From assembly GCA_946487895.1 (NCBI GenBank), contig CAMLUO010000002.1, positions 29,999 through 93,998 of the forward strand: a DNA stretch of 64,000 bases, given 5' to 3'. Positions 38,136 to 47,812 of this stretch are shown in pieces; the first letter of the stretch is position 1, and each line of letters begins with the position of its first letter. Below the pieces are notes generated by a model. That model searched no databases. It was not told the DNA's origin and saw only the letters and a program-made list of their open reading frames with translations. The DNA comes from an uncultured Clostridium sp. (GTDB lineage: Bacteria; Bacillota; Clostridia; TANB77; CAG-508). The translations under genes were made by a program, and so were the position numbers.

Positions 38136-41100
38136 CTATACTATTTTTTGAAACAGTATTTTTTGCCCTAGCAGTCTTATATTATAATCATAATATTTTC
38201 CTACAACTATATTTTCAAATTTTGTATTTGAGAAATATACATTCATTTTTCTATTTTCTGATATATTTCTACTGTCTCCTGATTCTATCTCAAAATAGTA
38301 TTCTTTACTTGTGTCTATTCCTTCTATATATCTATCAAAGTAGTATGTGTTTGTTCCTGTTGCTGTTACAAATACTTCCATATCTATTGTTCCATCTGTA
38401 CTTTTGAATCTCATCTTTGGTGCTACTTCTGGTACTGTAGATACTCCATCTACCCATTCTACTACCACTATTTCTCCACTTACATATGTTGAGTTATTTA
38501 CTCCTATTCCTACATTAAATTGCTTTAGTTCACTATTTATATTTCCTACATATGTATCTTTCTCAAATGTTATTTCTTGTCCTTTTAATCTTATCCTTTG
38601 TCCTTTATATTTTCCTACTACTGTATTTTCAAATTTTGTATTTGAAAAATATACATTCATCTTTCTATTTTCTGATACATTTCTACTATCTCCTGATTCT
38701 ATTTCAAAATAGTATTTTTTATTTGTATCTATTCCTTCTATATATCTATCAAAGTAGTATGTATTTGTTCCTGTTGCTGTTACAAATACTTCCATATCTA
38801 TTGTTCCATCTGTACTTTTGAATCTCATTTTTGGTGCTACTTCTGGTACTGTAGATACTCCATCTACCCATTCTACTACTATTACTTCTCCACTTACATA
38901 TTTTGCATTCGCTGTTCCTATTCCTACATCAAATTGCTTTAGTTCACTATTTATATTTCCTTTATATGTATCTGTCTCAAATATTATCTCTTGTCCTTTT
39001 AATCTTATTCTTTGCCCTTTATATTTTCCTACTACTGTATTTTCAAATTTTGTATTTGAAAAATATACGTTCATCTCTCTATTTTCTGATACATTATTGC
39101 TATCTCCTGATTCTATTTCGAAATAGTATTTTTTATTTGTATCTATTCCCTCTATGTATCTATCAAAGTAGTATGTATTTGTTCCTGTTGGTGTCACAAA
39201 TACCTCCATATCTATTGTTTCATCTGTGCTTTTAAATCTCATCTTTGGTGCTACTTTTGGTACTGTAGATACTCCATCTACCCATTCTACTACTACTATT
39301 TCTCCACTTACATATGTTGCATTATTTAATCCTATTCCTACATTAAATTTTTTTAATTCACTATTTATATTTCCTATATATGTTCCTTCTGGCATTACAG
39401 TTTGATTATCATATATAAATGGTATTCCTTTACTTGTAAATGTCGCTATCGCTTCTTTGTTTCCTTGATTATTTACGTCTATATTATTATAAGTTAGATT
39501 AATCTCTTCAAACAACTCCAACATTTCATCTACTTGTCCATTATATTCATAGCACGTAAAATTATAATCTTTCAAAGATGATATATCTGATATTTTATTA
39601 TGTGACAAATCTAATTTTGATATTCTTTTTAAATCTTTTATTACTGATATATTTTTTATATTATTATTAGATAGGTCAATCACTATCATTCTAAGATTTC
39701 CATCTCCACCAGCAAACCAACCATATCCACCTGTTTCATACTTTAATTTCTCTAACCCTTCTATATTCTCTATATTATTATATGATAAATCCAATTCATT
39801 TAAATTATCAAGTCCTACTAAAGTATTCACCTTAACATTATTATGTGATAAATTTAAAATATCTAAAGAGCCTATATATTTTAATGGCGAAACATCAGTT
39901 ATATTGTTATTTGATAAATTTAATCCTGTTATACAATTCAAATATTTTAAACATTGTATATCTTTATCTGTTAATCCTAAATTTGACAAATCTAATTCAC
40001 AGTAGTCAAACATTCCACCTTCTCTAGATGTTTCTCCACAATTAAAATCATTCATTTCGCCTTTTGTTATATTTCCGTCATTATTACTGTCTACACCATA
40101 AGAAATTAGTTTTTGCTTTAATGTATCTTTTATTTCTAGAACTTCATTTCTTTCATCTGAACTTTTGTATTTTTGAGATATTTCAAAACAAATCACTGCA
40201 TATTGATCTAATCCTATTTCTTCTAGCACCTTTCTATTTTCTGTTCCTTCTGATACATCAATATAGTTACCCATAAAGTCGATTTGTCTAGCTACAATTG
40301 GATCAAATTCCTTTAGAGGTGTTATATCTTCTATAAAGTTATTAGAAAAACTTCTAATTTCCATATTTGTAAAATTTTTTAAAGGTGATATATCTTTTAT
40401 CCTATTATGCTCAAACTTTATATATCCTAAATTTCTCAAATCTTTTATTGGATTTAAATCAGATATATTATTATGTGCAGCATTCAATTGTTTTAGATTA
40501 GTCGCATATTCCATTCCTTGAATGTTTGAAATATTAGAATATGATATATCTATATATTCAATATTCATCATGTCATTTTTTGTGATTCTTTTATCTTCGT
40601 CAATATCATATTTTTCTAGCAAAACTTTCTTAAAATTTTCATCTGGAATATTTATTTCAGTTTCACTATCTTCTTGTATAGCATTTAACCAATTAATATA
40701 TATAGTAATATCAAATGCTATTTTTGATTGATTATAATAATCTAGACTTCTTTGTATTCTAGTGCTACAGCCTTGCTCTCCAAACTCATTTGCTCTTATA
40801 TTAACATTAAATCCATCAATTGTAACCTGACTTCTTTCATATTGAATATTTGGATATGTAGAATAATTGTTGCCAATTTGTAAAGACACTTCATCTGCAT
40901 TATATAAATTAGAAGTTTCATCTGTCATCTTATTTACTACAATATTTTCTTCTTGTAAATCAATATTTTTAGTTTGTCCACATATAATCACTTTTGCATC
41001 ATAATTCATAGTTCCTCTCATAGTAAATTTATTTTTCACTTGAATATTCCCTACATCTTTCAAATATTTTTCTATATCTATGTAGCTCAATGCATAATTA

Positions 41101-43349
41101 TTTACATCTAATCTTTCTAAATTTTTCAACTCTGATAAAGATGCTATATCTTCTATATTTCCACTTATTGTTAATTCTTTTAAGTTTTTATTTGCAAAGT
41201 CAGATATGTCAACATACTCATAATCAAATGTATCACTATAATTACTATAATATGTATATAATGAAAGTTTCTCAAGATTTGGTATTTCCTTTATTTTTGC
41301 TCCATTTTCTGCACTAGCTGGATTATAAGAAGAAATATATATTTCTTTTAAATTTTTTAAAAGTTCTATTCCATCAAAGTCGAATCTTACATCATTCCCC
41401 CCACCATTTATCATCAATGTTTCTAGGCTATCCATTCCTCTAAAATAGATAATTCGATTAGATTCCCAGTTATTTGGCGATATATTTAATTCTTTTAATT
41501 TTTTCAAATTTTGTAAATATTTTGATACATCTCCTAAATCTCCTGAAATATTTAATGTTTCTAAATTAGTCAATTTTCCTAACCACGCCATATCTTGATT
41601 ATCAAGACTATTCATTAACAATTCTTTTAAATTTATTAAATCCCCTAATTTATCAATATTTTTTAAATTATAAGCAGATTGTAATTGCAATTTCTCTAAA
41701 TTAGCAAAATTTAATAATTCAGCACAATCAATTTTTTTGTCATAACTTCCTGATAAGCTTAATGCTTTTAATTTTTTCAAACTTACAAGCTCATTTATAT
41801 TTTGTATATCTGAACTGCTTATTGATAAATCCTCTAAATTTTCTAAATGTTTAAATTCTTTACAATCTATTACATCAAATTCATTTTTTTCATTATTTAT
41901 ATATGACATTATTGTAATATTTAATTTTTTTAATTGCTTTAAATTTTGTAATACTTGTATATTATCTAATTTTGAAACATAAAAATATATTTCTTCTAAA
42001 TTATCAAGATTTTCTAAAAAAGAACAATCAATTACAGTATTAGGGTCATCATATGCAACACTAAAACTAATTTTCTTTAAATTAGTAAGTTTTGATAGTT
42101 GCTCTAAGTTTTCCCATTTTTTTGCATTTGAAATTTCAAAACTCTCTAATTTATTAAAATTAAGTAAATCTGTAAAATCTAAGCTTTTTTGTTCCTGATT
42201 ATAATCATATATACTTAACTGTTTCAAATTAATCGCATCTTGTAAGTCTTGTAAATAATTAATATTATTTATTGTAATATTTGATAATGATAGCATTTCC
42301 ATTTTTGAAATTTCTTTATCTTGGTTTCTATCTAAATATAAATAACTATTATTTACTAATTCTTGCTTAAACTCTTGGTTTTTAAATTGTATTATCTCAC
42401 TTGTATCATCTACATTTATATAAACTCCCTTTGATATCAATTCATTATATATTTCAAAATTTTTATTTATGGATAAATTTATCTTTGTCCCCTCTATATT
42501 TATTGATATTAATCCATCTAATTCATTGAATATTGTCATATTATCAATATTTGTATTTACTAAACTTATCCATGTTAATTTTTTTAGATTTTTTAATGCA
42601 CTAATATCACTTACATATGTATTATCTAAATTTAAACCATTTAAATTAGTAAAATTTTCTATTCCACTTATACTTATTACTTCACAATCAGTTATTCCTA
42701 TATAGGTTACTCTACTTGCCTCATATTTACTTATTTCACTATCACCGTTATAATCACAAAAAGCCGCTAATTTTTCTTTAAACAATTCATCTTCTATTTC
42801 TATACTCCAACTATTATCTGTAAAATAAAAACTACTTATTTTTTCGTTTAATTTATTAATTAGTTCTATATTTTCATCTAAATTTAAATCAATATTATTT
42901 TCTGAAACATCTAGATATTGAAGCTGTGGCAAATTAATAAACACTTCTATATTATCTATTTTATTTCTATATAGATTAATACTCTCTATTTTTGGTAACT
43001 GTGTAAAAACTGTTACATCGCTTATATTATTATTATAAGCACTTAAACTTATCAAATTTATCGCATATCTTAATGGTTGAATATCATTTATATTTTTATC
43101 ACTAATATTCAACTCGGTTATTGTTTCCATTTCTTCTTTTGAAATATTTTTATCTTCATTTGTATCAAATCCATTTTCTATTAAAGCATTTTTTAGTTTT
43201 TCGTCTTCAAAAACTATATTATTGTTTTCGTCAATTAGTTCTTCATCCCTATCACTATTTTCATTTGATGCCATAGCTACAGGTGTTAACATTTGGAACA
43301 ATAAAATTATTATTAATATAGCACTTATTAATTTCTTTTTATTACTCAT
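38136..43349 (-). CDS. Giant exported LRR protein with three C-terminal surface modules
   Basis: 1737 residues, the longest gene here. Signal peptide 1-27. Over 1250 residues of short leucine-rich repeats follow (for example LKKLNITI, LENLEDLSISSSDIQNI, LTNLETLNISGDL, CITGLNLSNNNITDVSPL, LDILNLSHNNVKVNTL). They are divided by EF-hand/dockerin-like loops (DTNEDKNISKEE, DYNGDSEISKYE, DRNQDKEISKME, DIDEDKRITKND, DSNNDGNITKGE). Three ~138-residue modules form the C-terminus. LRR domains of this kind act as adhesins or internalin-like binders. ATG 43349 has AAAGGGGAAGAG and is only 20 bases after the amidase stop, so the two are cotranscribed. The adhesin role is inferred from architecture. Confidence 0.88.
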   Translation of the reverse strand: MSNKKKLISAILIIILLFQMLTPVAMASNENSDRDEELIDENNNIVFEDEKLKNALIENGFDTNEDKNISKEEMETITELNISDKNINDIQPLRYAINLISLSAYNNNISDVTVFTQLPKIESINLYRNKIDNIEVFINLPQLQYLDVSENNIDLNLDENIELINKLNEKISSFYFTDNSWSIEIEDELFKEKLAAFCDYNGDSEISKYEASRVTYIGITDCEVISISGIENFTNLNGLNLDNTYVSDISALKNLKKLTWISLVNTNIDNMTIFNELDGLISINIEGTKINLSINKNFEIYNELISKGVYINVDDTSEIIQFKNQEFKQELVNNSYLYLDRNQDKEISKMEMLSLSNITINNINYLQDLQDAINLKQLSIYDYNQEQKSLDFTDLLNFNKLESFEISNAKKWENLEQLSKLTNLKKISFSVAYDDPNTVIDCSFLENLDNLEEIYFYVSKLDNIQVLQNLKQLKKLNITIMSYINNEKNEFDVIDCKEFKHLENLEDLSISSSDIQNINELVSLKKLKALSLSGSYDKKIDCAELLNFANLEKLQLQSAYNLKNIDKLGDLINLKELLMNSLDNQDMAWLGKLTNLETLNISGDLGDVSKYLQNLKKLKELNISPNNWESNRIIYFRGMDSLETLMINGGGNDVRFDFDGIELLKNLKEIYISSYNPASAENGAKIKEIPNLEKLSLYTYYSNYSDTFDYEYVDISDFANKNLKELTISGNIEDIASLSELKNLERLDVNNYALSYIDIEKYLKDVGNIQVKNKFTMRGTMNYDAKVIICGQTKNIDLQEENIVVNKMTDETSNLYNADEVSLQIGNNYSTYPNIQYERSQVTIDGFNVNIRANEFGEQGCSTRIQRSLDYYNQSKIAFDITIYINWLNAIQEDSETEINIPDENFKKVLLEKYDIDEDKRITKNDMMNIEYIDISYSNISNIQGMEYATNLKQLNAAHNNISDLNPIKDLRNLGYIKFEHNRIKDISPLKNFTNMEIRSFSNNFIEDITPLKEFDPIVARQIDFMGNYIDVSEGTENRKVLEEIGLDQYAVICFEISQKYKSSDERNEVLEIKDTLKQKLISYGVDSNNDGNITKGEMNDFNCGETSREGGMFDYCELDLSNLGLTDKDIQCLKYLNCITGLNLSNNNITDVSPLKYIGSLDILNLSHNNVKVNTLVGLDNLNELDLSYNNIENIEGLEKLKYETGGYGWFAGGDGNLRMIVIDLSNNNIKNISVIKDLKRISKLDLSHNKISDISSLKDYNFTCYEYNGQVDEMLELFEEINLTYNNIDVNNQGNKEAIATFTSKGIPFIYDNQTVMPEGTYIGNINSELKKFNVGIGLNNATYVSGEIVVVEWVDGVSTVPKVAPKMRFKSTDETIDMEVFVTPTGTNTYYFDRYIEGIDTNKKYYFEIESGDSNNVSENREMNVYFSNTKFENTVVGKYKGQRIRLKGQEIIFETDTYKGNINSELKQFDVGIGTANAKYVSGEVIVVEWVDGVSTVPEVAPKMRFKSTDGTIDMEVFVTATGTNTYYFDRYIEGIDTNKKYYFEIESGDSRNVSENRKMNVYFSNTKFENTVVGKYKGQRIRLKGQEITFEKDTYVGNINSELKQFNVGIGVNNSTYVSGEIVVVEWVDGVSTVPEVAPKMRFKSTDGTIDMEVFVTATGTNTYYFDRYIEGIDTSKEYYFEIESGDSRNISENRKMNVYFSNTKFENIVVGKYYDYNIRLLGQKILFQKIV
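38145..39380 (-). repeat. Three tandem module units at the 3' end of the giant LRR gene
   Basis: 414-base period (compare 38347 and 38761). The two downstream units are nearly identical to units in the neighbouring genes; the third differs more (KKFNVGIGLNNATYV). Confidence 0.87.
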
Positions 43350-43369
43350 ATCTCTTCCCCTTTCAATCC

Positions 43370-45655
43370 TTATTTTCCTACAACTATATTTTCAAATTTT
43401 GTATTTGAGAAATATACATTCATCTTTCTATTTTCTGATACATTTCTACTGTCTCCTGATTCTATTTCAAAATAGTATTGTTTACTTGTATCTATTCCTT
43501 CTATATATCTATCAAAATAGTATGTGTTTGTTCCTGTTGCTGTCACAAATACTTCCATATCTACTGTTCCGTCTGTACTCTTAAATCTCATTTTTGGTGC
43601 AACTTCTGGCACTGTTGATTTTCCATCTACCCATTCTACTACTACTATTTCTCCACTTACATATGTTGAATTATTTACTCCTATTCCTACATTAAATTGC
43701 TTTAGCTCACTATTTATATTTCCTACATATGTATCTTTCTCAAATGTTATTTCTTGTCCTTTTAATCTTATCCTTTGTCCTTTATATTTTCCTACTACTG
43801 TATTTTCAAATTTTGTATTTGAAAAATATACATTCATCTTTCTATTTTCTGATACATTTCTACTATCTCCTGATTCTATTTCAAAATAGTATTTTTTATT
43901 TGTATCTATTCCTTCTATATATCTATCAAAGTAGTATGTATTTGTTCCTGTTGCTGTTACAAATACTTCCATATCTATTGTTCCATCTGTACTTTTGAAT
44001 CTCATTTTTGGTGCTACTTCTGGTACTGTAGATACTCCATCTACCCATTCTACTACTATTACTTCTCCACTTACATATGTTGCATTTGCTGTTCCTATTC
44101 CTACATCAAATTGTTTTAGTTCACTATTTATATTGCCTACATATGTATAATCTTCAAATATTAATTTTCCATTTCTAATCTTTAATATCTTTTCGCTTTG
44201 ACATTTTCCAATAGTTTCTGGCAATTTATCAAAGTTAATTAATTGCTCTTTATTTTCAGAAACATTACTTTCATTTGCAGAAACTATTTCTAAAATATAT
44301 TCTTTTGATAAATCAATATTTTTTATAGATTTATCAAAATAATATGTACTTCCATTTTCTTGTTTAACAAAACATTTTTTATTAATAGTTCCATCTGTTG
44401 ATTTTAATTTTATTACTGGATTTACTCTAGGTAGGCTTGATTCTCCATCAACCACCTCAACTACTACTATATTTCCTTGTATATAATAATTATTCTCTGA
44501 TAATTTTAATGTATTTAAAGATATTATTTCTGAATTTATATCTCCCACATATTCTTTTATTTCTTTATTTATTGCATTATCTTTTATTGAATAATAATAT
44601 GTATTATCTTCTCCAATTCCTTTTGATGCTCCTAAATTAGGAGTTACTGTATAATGTACTGGTACATTCACCTTATCTGTTGTTGATACTTCTATTTTAT
44701 ACTGTTTACTACTATCCAATTCATTAAGCCATATGTCAAAATAATATGTATTACCCCATACTTGTGATACAAAACAATTTACTGTTGATTTACCATCTGT
44801 AGAAACTAATTTTATATTTGGTAACCCACTTGGTACAGTCTGCATTCCATTAACCCAATCTATTATTATTGCTTCACCTGTCAAATGTGTTTTATCTGAA
44901 TTAATTTCTAATTTTGAAATTTCACTATTTGTAAAATTATCTTCTCTATTGATTCTAAAAAGTTCTTTATTTGCTATAATTGCCTTTGCATCTGCTTCAG
45001 CCATTTGATTAATTTTAACATCATTTAAGTAATTTGTTCTATCAAACGGATTACTTATATAGCAATGTTCTATTATCATTCCGGGTATTCCGAAATACAT
45101 TGGTTCTCTAATTATTCCATACCAGTCTGCCAAAAATCCATCTGAATAATATCTATTTTCTTCTGTATACTTTCTTATTGGTCTATAAATATGATAAGGG
45201 ACACCAACTTTTGCTAAATTAGTTAATACTGCTTGTCCTAAAGTGTTTGACGCCTGATAAAATCTTGTTGAATTAGTATTTGCTGTGATATATACTTCTG
45301 ATCCACTTGCACTAGAATTTGTACTAGAATTTATATGAAAACTAACTAATAAATCTGCACCATTATTTTTAGCTACTTGTGCTCTTTCAGCTAAATCTGG
45401 ACATTCATTTTCGTTTCTTGATAAAATTCCTGTTATTCCCGGTTCTGCATCTAAAATTTCTTTTACCTTAGTTGCTATTTTCCAGTTAACATCTTTTTCT
45501 TGTATTCCACCTGCTACAGCACCTACATCATCTCCTCCATGACCTGGATCTAATATTACTATAATGTCATCTGCCGCATATATATTTGAACTAAATACTA
45601 CTCCGATAAAAACTATGAATAAAATTAAAATGTACTTAATCTTTGTGCTTTTCAT
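43370..45655 (-). CDS. Exported N-acetylmuramoyl-L-alanine amidase with four surface modules
   Basis: 761 residues. Signal peptide 1-27. Amidase_3 domain residues 30-235: zinc ligands in LDPGHGGDD, SRNENE and SFHIN, and the catalytic Glu in GMIIEHCYISNPFD. It should cleave the bond between MurNAc and the stem peptide. Four ~138-residue modules follow: two diverged (ISKLEINSDKTHLTGE; SLNTLKLSENNYYIQGN) and two almost identical to those of the neighbouring genes. The protein stops right after the last module (VVGK), consistent with the modules themselves holding it on the surface. ATG 45655 has AAGGGGGAATATTCT. It is first of the amidase-LRR pair. Confidence 0.92.
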   Translation of the reverse strand: MKSTKIKYILILFIVFIGVVFSSNIYAADDIIVILDPGHGGDDVGAVAGGIQEKDVNWKIATKVKEILDAEPGITGILSRNENECPDLAERAQVAKNNGADLLVSFHINSSTNSSASGSEVYITANTNSTRFYQASNTLGQAVLTNLAKVGVPYHIYRPIRKYTEENRYYSDGFLADWYGIIREPMYFGIPGMIIEHCYISNPFDRTNYLNDVKINQMAEADAKAIIANKELFRINREDNFTNSEISKLEINSDKTHLTGEAIIIDWVNGMQTVPSGLPNIKLVSTDGKSTVNCFVSQVWGNTYYFDIWLNELDSSKQYKIEVSTTDKVNVPVHYTVTPNLGASKGIGEDNTYYYSIKDNAINKEIKEYVGDINSEIISLNTLKLSENNYYIQGNIVVVEVVDGESSLPRVNPVIKLKSTDGTINKKCFVKQENGSTYYFDKSIKNIDLSKEYILEIVSANESNVSENKEQLINFDKLPETIGKCQSEKILKIRNGKLIFEDYTYVGNINSELKQFDVGIGTANATYVSGEVIVVEWVDGVSTVPEVAPKMRFKSTDGTIDMEVFVTATGTNTYYFDRYIEGIDTNKKYYFEIESGDSRNVSENRKMNVYFSNTKFENTVVGKYKGQRIRLKGQEITFEKDTYVGNINSELKQFNVGIGVNNSTYVSGEIVVVEWVDGKSTVPEVAPKMRFKSTDGTVDMEVFVTATGTNTYYFDRYIEGIDTSKQYYFEIESGDSRNVSENRKMNVYFSNTKFENIVVGK
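43373..44150 (-). repeat. Two tandem module units at the 3' end of the amidase gene
   Basis: 414-base period (compare 43524 and 43938). The DNA is close to identical with 38347-38970 of the neighbouring LRR gene. Confidence 0.87.
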
Positions 45656-45707
45656 TAGAATATTCCCCCTTATTTTTTATTTTGAAATATATAATTTTTA
45701 AATAAAA

Positions 45708-45748
45708 AAATAAATGATAAGCGCCTATTTATACTTTATCATTTATTT
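45708..45748 (-). terminator. Terminator after the glycan-synthesis operon
   Basis: Arms AAATAAATGATAA / TTATCATTTATTT, 13 perfect pairs, then TTTTTTATTT on the minus strand. It separates the operon from the amidase gene. Confidence 0.88.
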
Positions 45749-45798
45749 AATAAATTTACAATAATTTTATTAATAAAATTATACTTCCTGTATTGTAA

Positions 45799-46677
45799 CT
45801 AACCAAATTTTATTCTAGTTTTTAAAACTCCTGGCAAATACAATATTGAAAATAAAATTTTGTTCTCAACATTTTTGATTTTTCTCAAATTTTTCTTAGC
45901 TTTAGTTAAATAACTAAACAATATGTAATGTTTTATAACATATAGCCTTTTATTAAAAGTCACACCTTTAAAATCTTTTTGCAGAATTTCTTCAAAATAC
46001 TTATAATATCCAAATGGATTAGTTTTAAATTCATTTATAATATTTTTAGTATATCCATCTTTTTGATATTCACATATCATAATCGGCTTATTGATACAAA
46101 TCATTTGATATTTTTCATCCATTTTATGAAACATTCTAGCTTCTGTAACAAATTTTTCTCCATGTTCAAGTTCATGTTTATATTTTTTTCTAATATCAGT
46201 TTTAAATAAAATAGCTTTTTCTCCTGTTTCTCCCTCTTTAAAATATAAATCAAACATGGTTGTTTTCTTATTTTTGAAATTATTTCCCATATTTTTTCCA
46301 TTTTGGTCAAACTTCAAAAAGCATAAACCATAAATATCTTGTTCATTTTTGCTCGCAACTATTGCTTTTTTCATTATTTCAAAAGCATTATCAGTAAAAT
46401 AGTCATCTGAATCACAATCTAGTATAAAATCTCCAGTTGCTTGTTCTACTAATTTATTAATTGCAACCATTTTACCTTGATTTTCTTGATAAAAATACTT
46501 TATTTCAACATCTTTTTGAAAATTTTGCACAACTTCCTTTGTTTCATCTGTTGAACCATCATCCATTATTAACCATTCTATTTCTAATCCAAATTTTATA
46601 TTTTTTAATATTGAATTATATAAATTTTTCAAAAGCTCAGCTCTATTATATGTTGCAGTTAAAACAGATACCTTCAT
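45799..46677 (-). CDS. GT2 family glycosyltransferase
   Basis: 292 residues. The N-terminal GT-A fold starts MKVSVLTATYNRAELLKNLY, with EWLIMDDGSTDETKEVV and DFILDCDSDDYFTDNAFEIM (the D-x-D metal site). The C-terminal half is Lys/Phe-rich (GYTKNIINEFKTNPFGYYKY) and probably lies on the membrane. It adds one sugar to the lipid-linked repeat unit; donor and acceptor cannot be told. It is the last gene of the operon and ends before the terminator. Confidence 0.92.
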   Translation of the reverse strand: MKVSVLTATYNRAELLKNLYNSILKNIKFGLEIEWLIMDDGSTDETKEVVQNFQKDVEIKYFYQENQGKMVAINKLVEQATGDFILDCDSDDYFTDNAFEIMKKAIVASKNEQDIYGLCFLKFDQNGKNMGNNFKNKKTTMFDLYFKEGETGEKAILFKTDIRKKYKHELEHGEKFVTEARMFHKMDEKYQMICINKPIMICEYQKDGYTKNIINEFKTNPFGYYKYFEEILQKDFKGVTFNKRLYVIKHYILFSYLTKAKKNLRKIKNVENKILFSILYLPGVLKTRIKFG

Positions 46678-46704
46678 ATTTTCACTACCTTTTTTACTAA
46701 ATTT

Positions 46705-47812
46705 CTACAATAATTCTCTTATTTTTTCGATTATCTCTTGATTATCATAAGATTTATTATCATCCAATTTTTTTAACAATTCTGCTTTATGTTCTAAAAC
46801 TTCTTTCAAACCTTCATAAATAGCATTTTCATTATTTTCTATTATGACACTCTTATCATATTTCTGTACAACTTCTCTTGATGCTGTATTTGTAATAATT
46901 ATAAACTTTTTCAATATTTTAGCTTCCTCCAATACCATTGGATAGCCTTCAAAATTTGATAACAAACAAAAATATGTCGCGTTTTTAATATATGGATATG
47001 GATTTTCTTTTTTGCCTAATAGTAAGAATGTTTCATTAACATTATTTATCTTAATTAAATTCTCTAATTTTTCTCTTTCTGGTCCATCACCAATAACATA
47101 TATTTTATGATAATATCCACTATCAATTAATCTCTTATGTACTTTAATTAGTCTATCTATTGCTTTTTGCTCAACTAATCTTGTAACTGTTACAAAATTT
47201 GTTACATTTTCATCAAATTTTATATCTTGTTCACCTTCTGCCTTTATTAAAACTTTTTCGTTGTCAATATAATTGTAAATTACTTTTTTTTCTACATTTA
47301 CATTTGAATATATCTCATTAAATTTTTTCATATTGTCTTTACTTACGAAAATCAATTCATTATATTTAGAATATATTTTTCTATCTAAAATTCTTTTTAT
47401 TTTAGATTTAAATCCCGCACCAAAAACCTTAGATATGTCATTATGTATCCATGCAATTTTTTTAACATTTTTATTTTTATAGCTAAAAATTCTAGTAATT
47501 GGTCCTTCTAAAAAAGCTATTTCTACATTATATTTTCCTTTTAATTGTTTTTTAGCTATATTGTTTTTAAACAATAAAACTTTTAAAGGCATACTAATTT
47601 TTCTTTGAAATTTATTTAGTTGGTTATATGATTTACTATATAATGTTTGTAAATTCACTTTTGATGATAGTTCCTTTTCTAATTCACCATCTGAATATAT
47701 TGTAAATATAGTTATATCATAACTATCGCTTAATTTATTTACTATATCAACTAATACCCTTTCTGCCCCACCGAATAGTTAAACTTGTTATTCCAAATAC
47801 AACTTTTTTCAT
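46705..47812 (-). CDS. GT4 family glycosyltransferase, read through a +1 frameshift at CGG
   Basis: A retaining GT-B glycosyltransferase. The real start is the ATG at 47812, touching the stop of the upstream Wzy-like gene and preceded by AAAAAGGAG. It reads MKKVVFGITSLTI, then CGG at 47773-47771. Unshifted it ends at an early stop eight codons later. Skipping the C gives SLTIGGAERVLVDIVNKLSD and runs on into the long frame, 368 residues in total. GGAER is the conserved N-terminal glycine loop of GT4. The C-terminal half has TRLVEQKAIDRLI, VIGDGPEREKLENL, LGKKENPYPYI and SNFEGYPMVLEEAK. Automatic annotation would start it at an internal Met and lose the first 50 residues. Confidence 0.93.

Noticed and set aside
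38347-38712. Plus-strand open frames repeated in the module DNA (similar at 31001, 35456, 43524)
   Set aside because: They are antisense shadows of the modules, with no ribosome sites and no independent support.
30799-44150. CRISPR-like arrays
   Set aside because: The repeats are 414 bases long, in frame and coding for protein modules; there are no short repeats with unique spacers.
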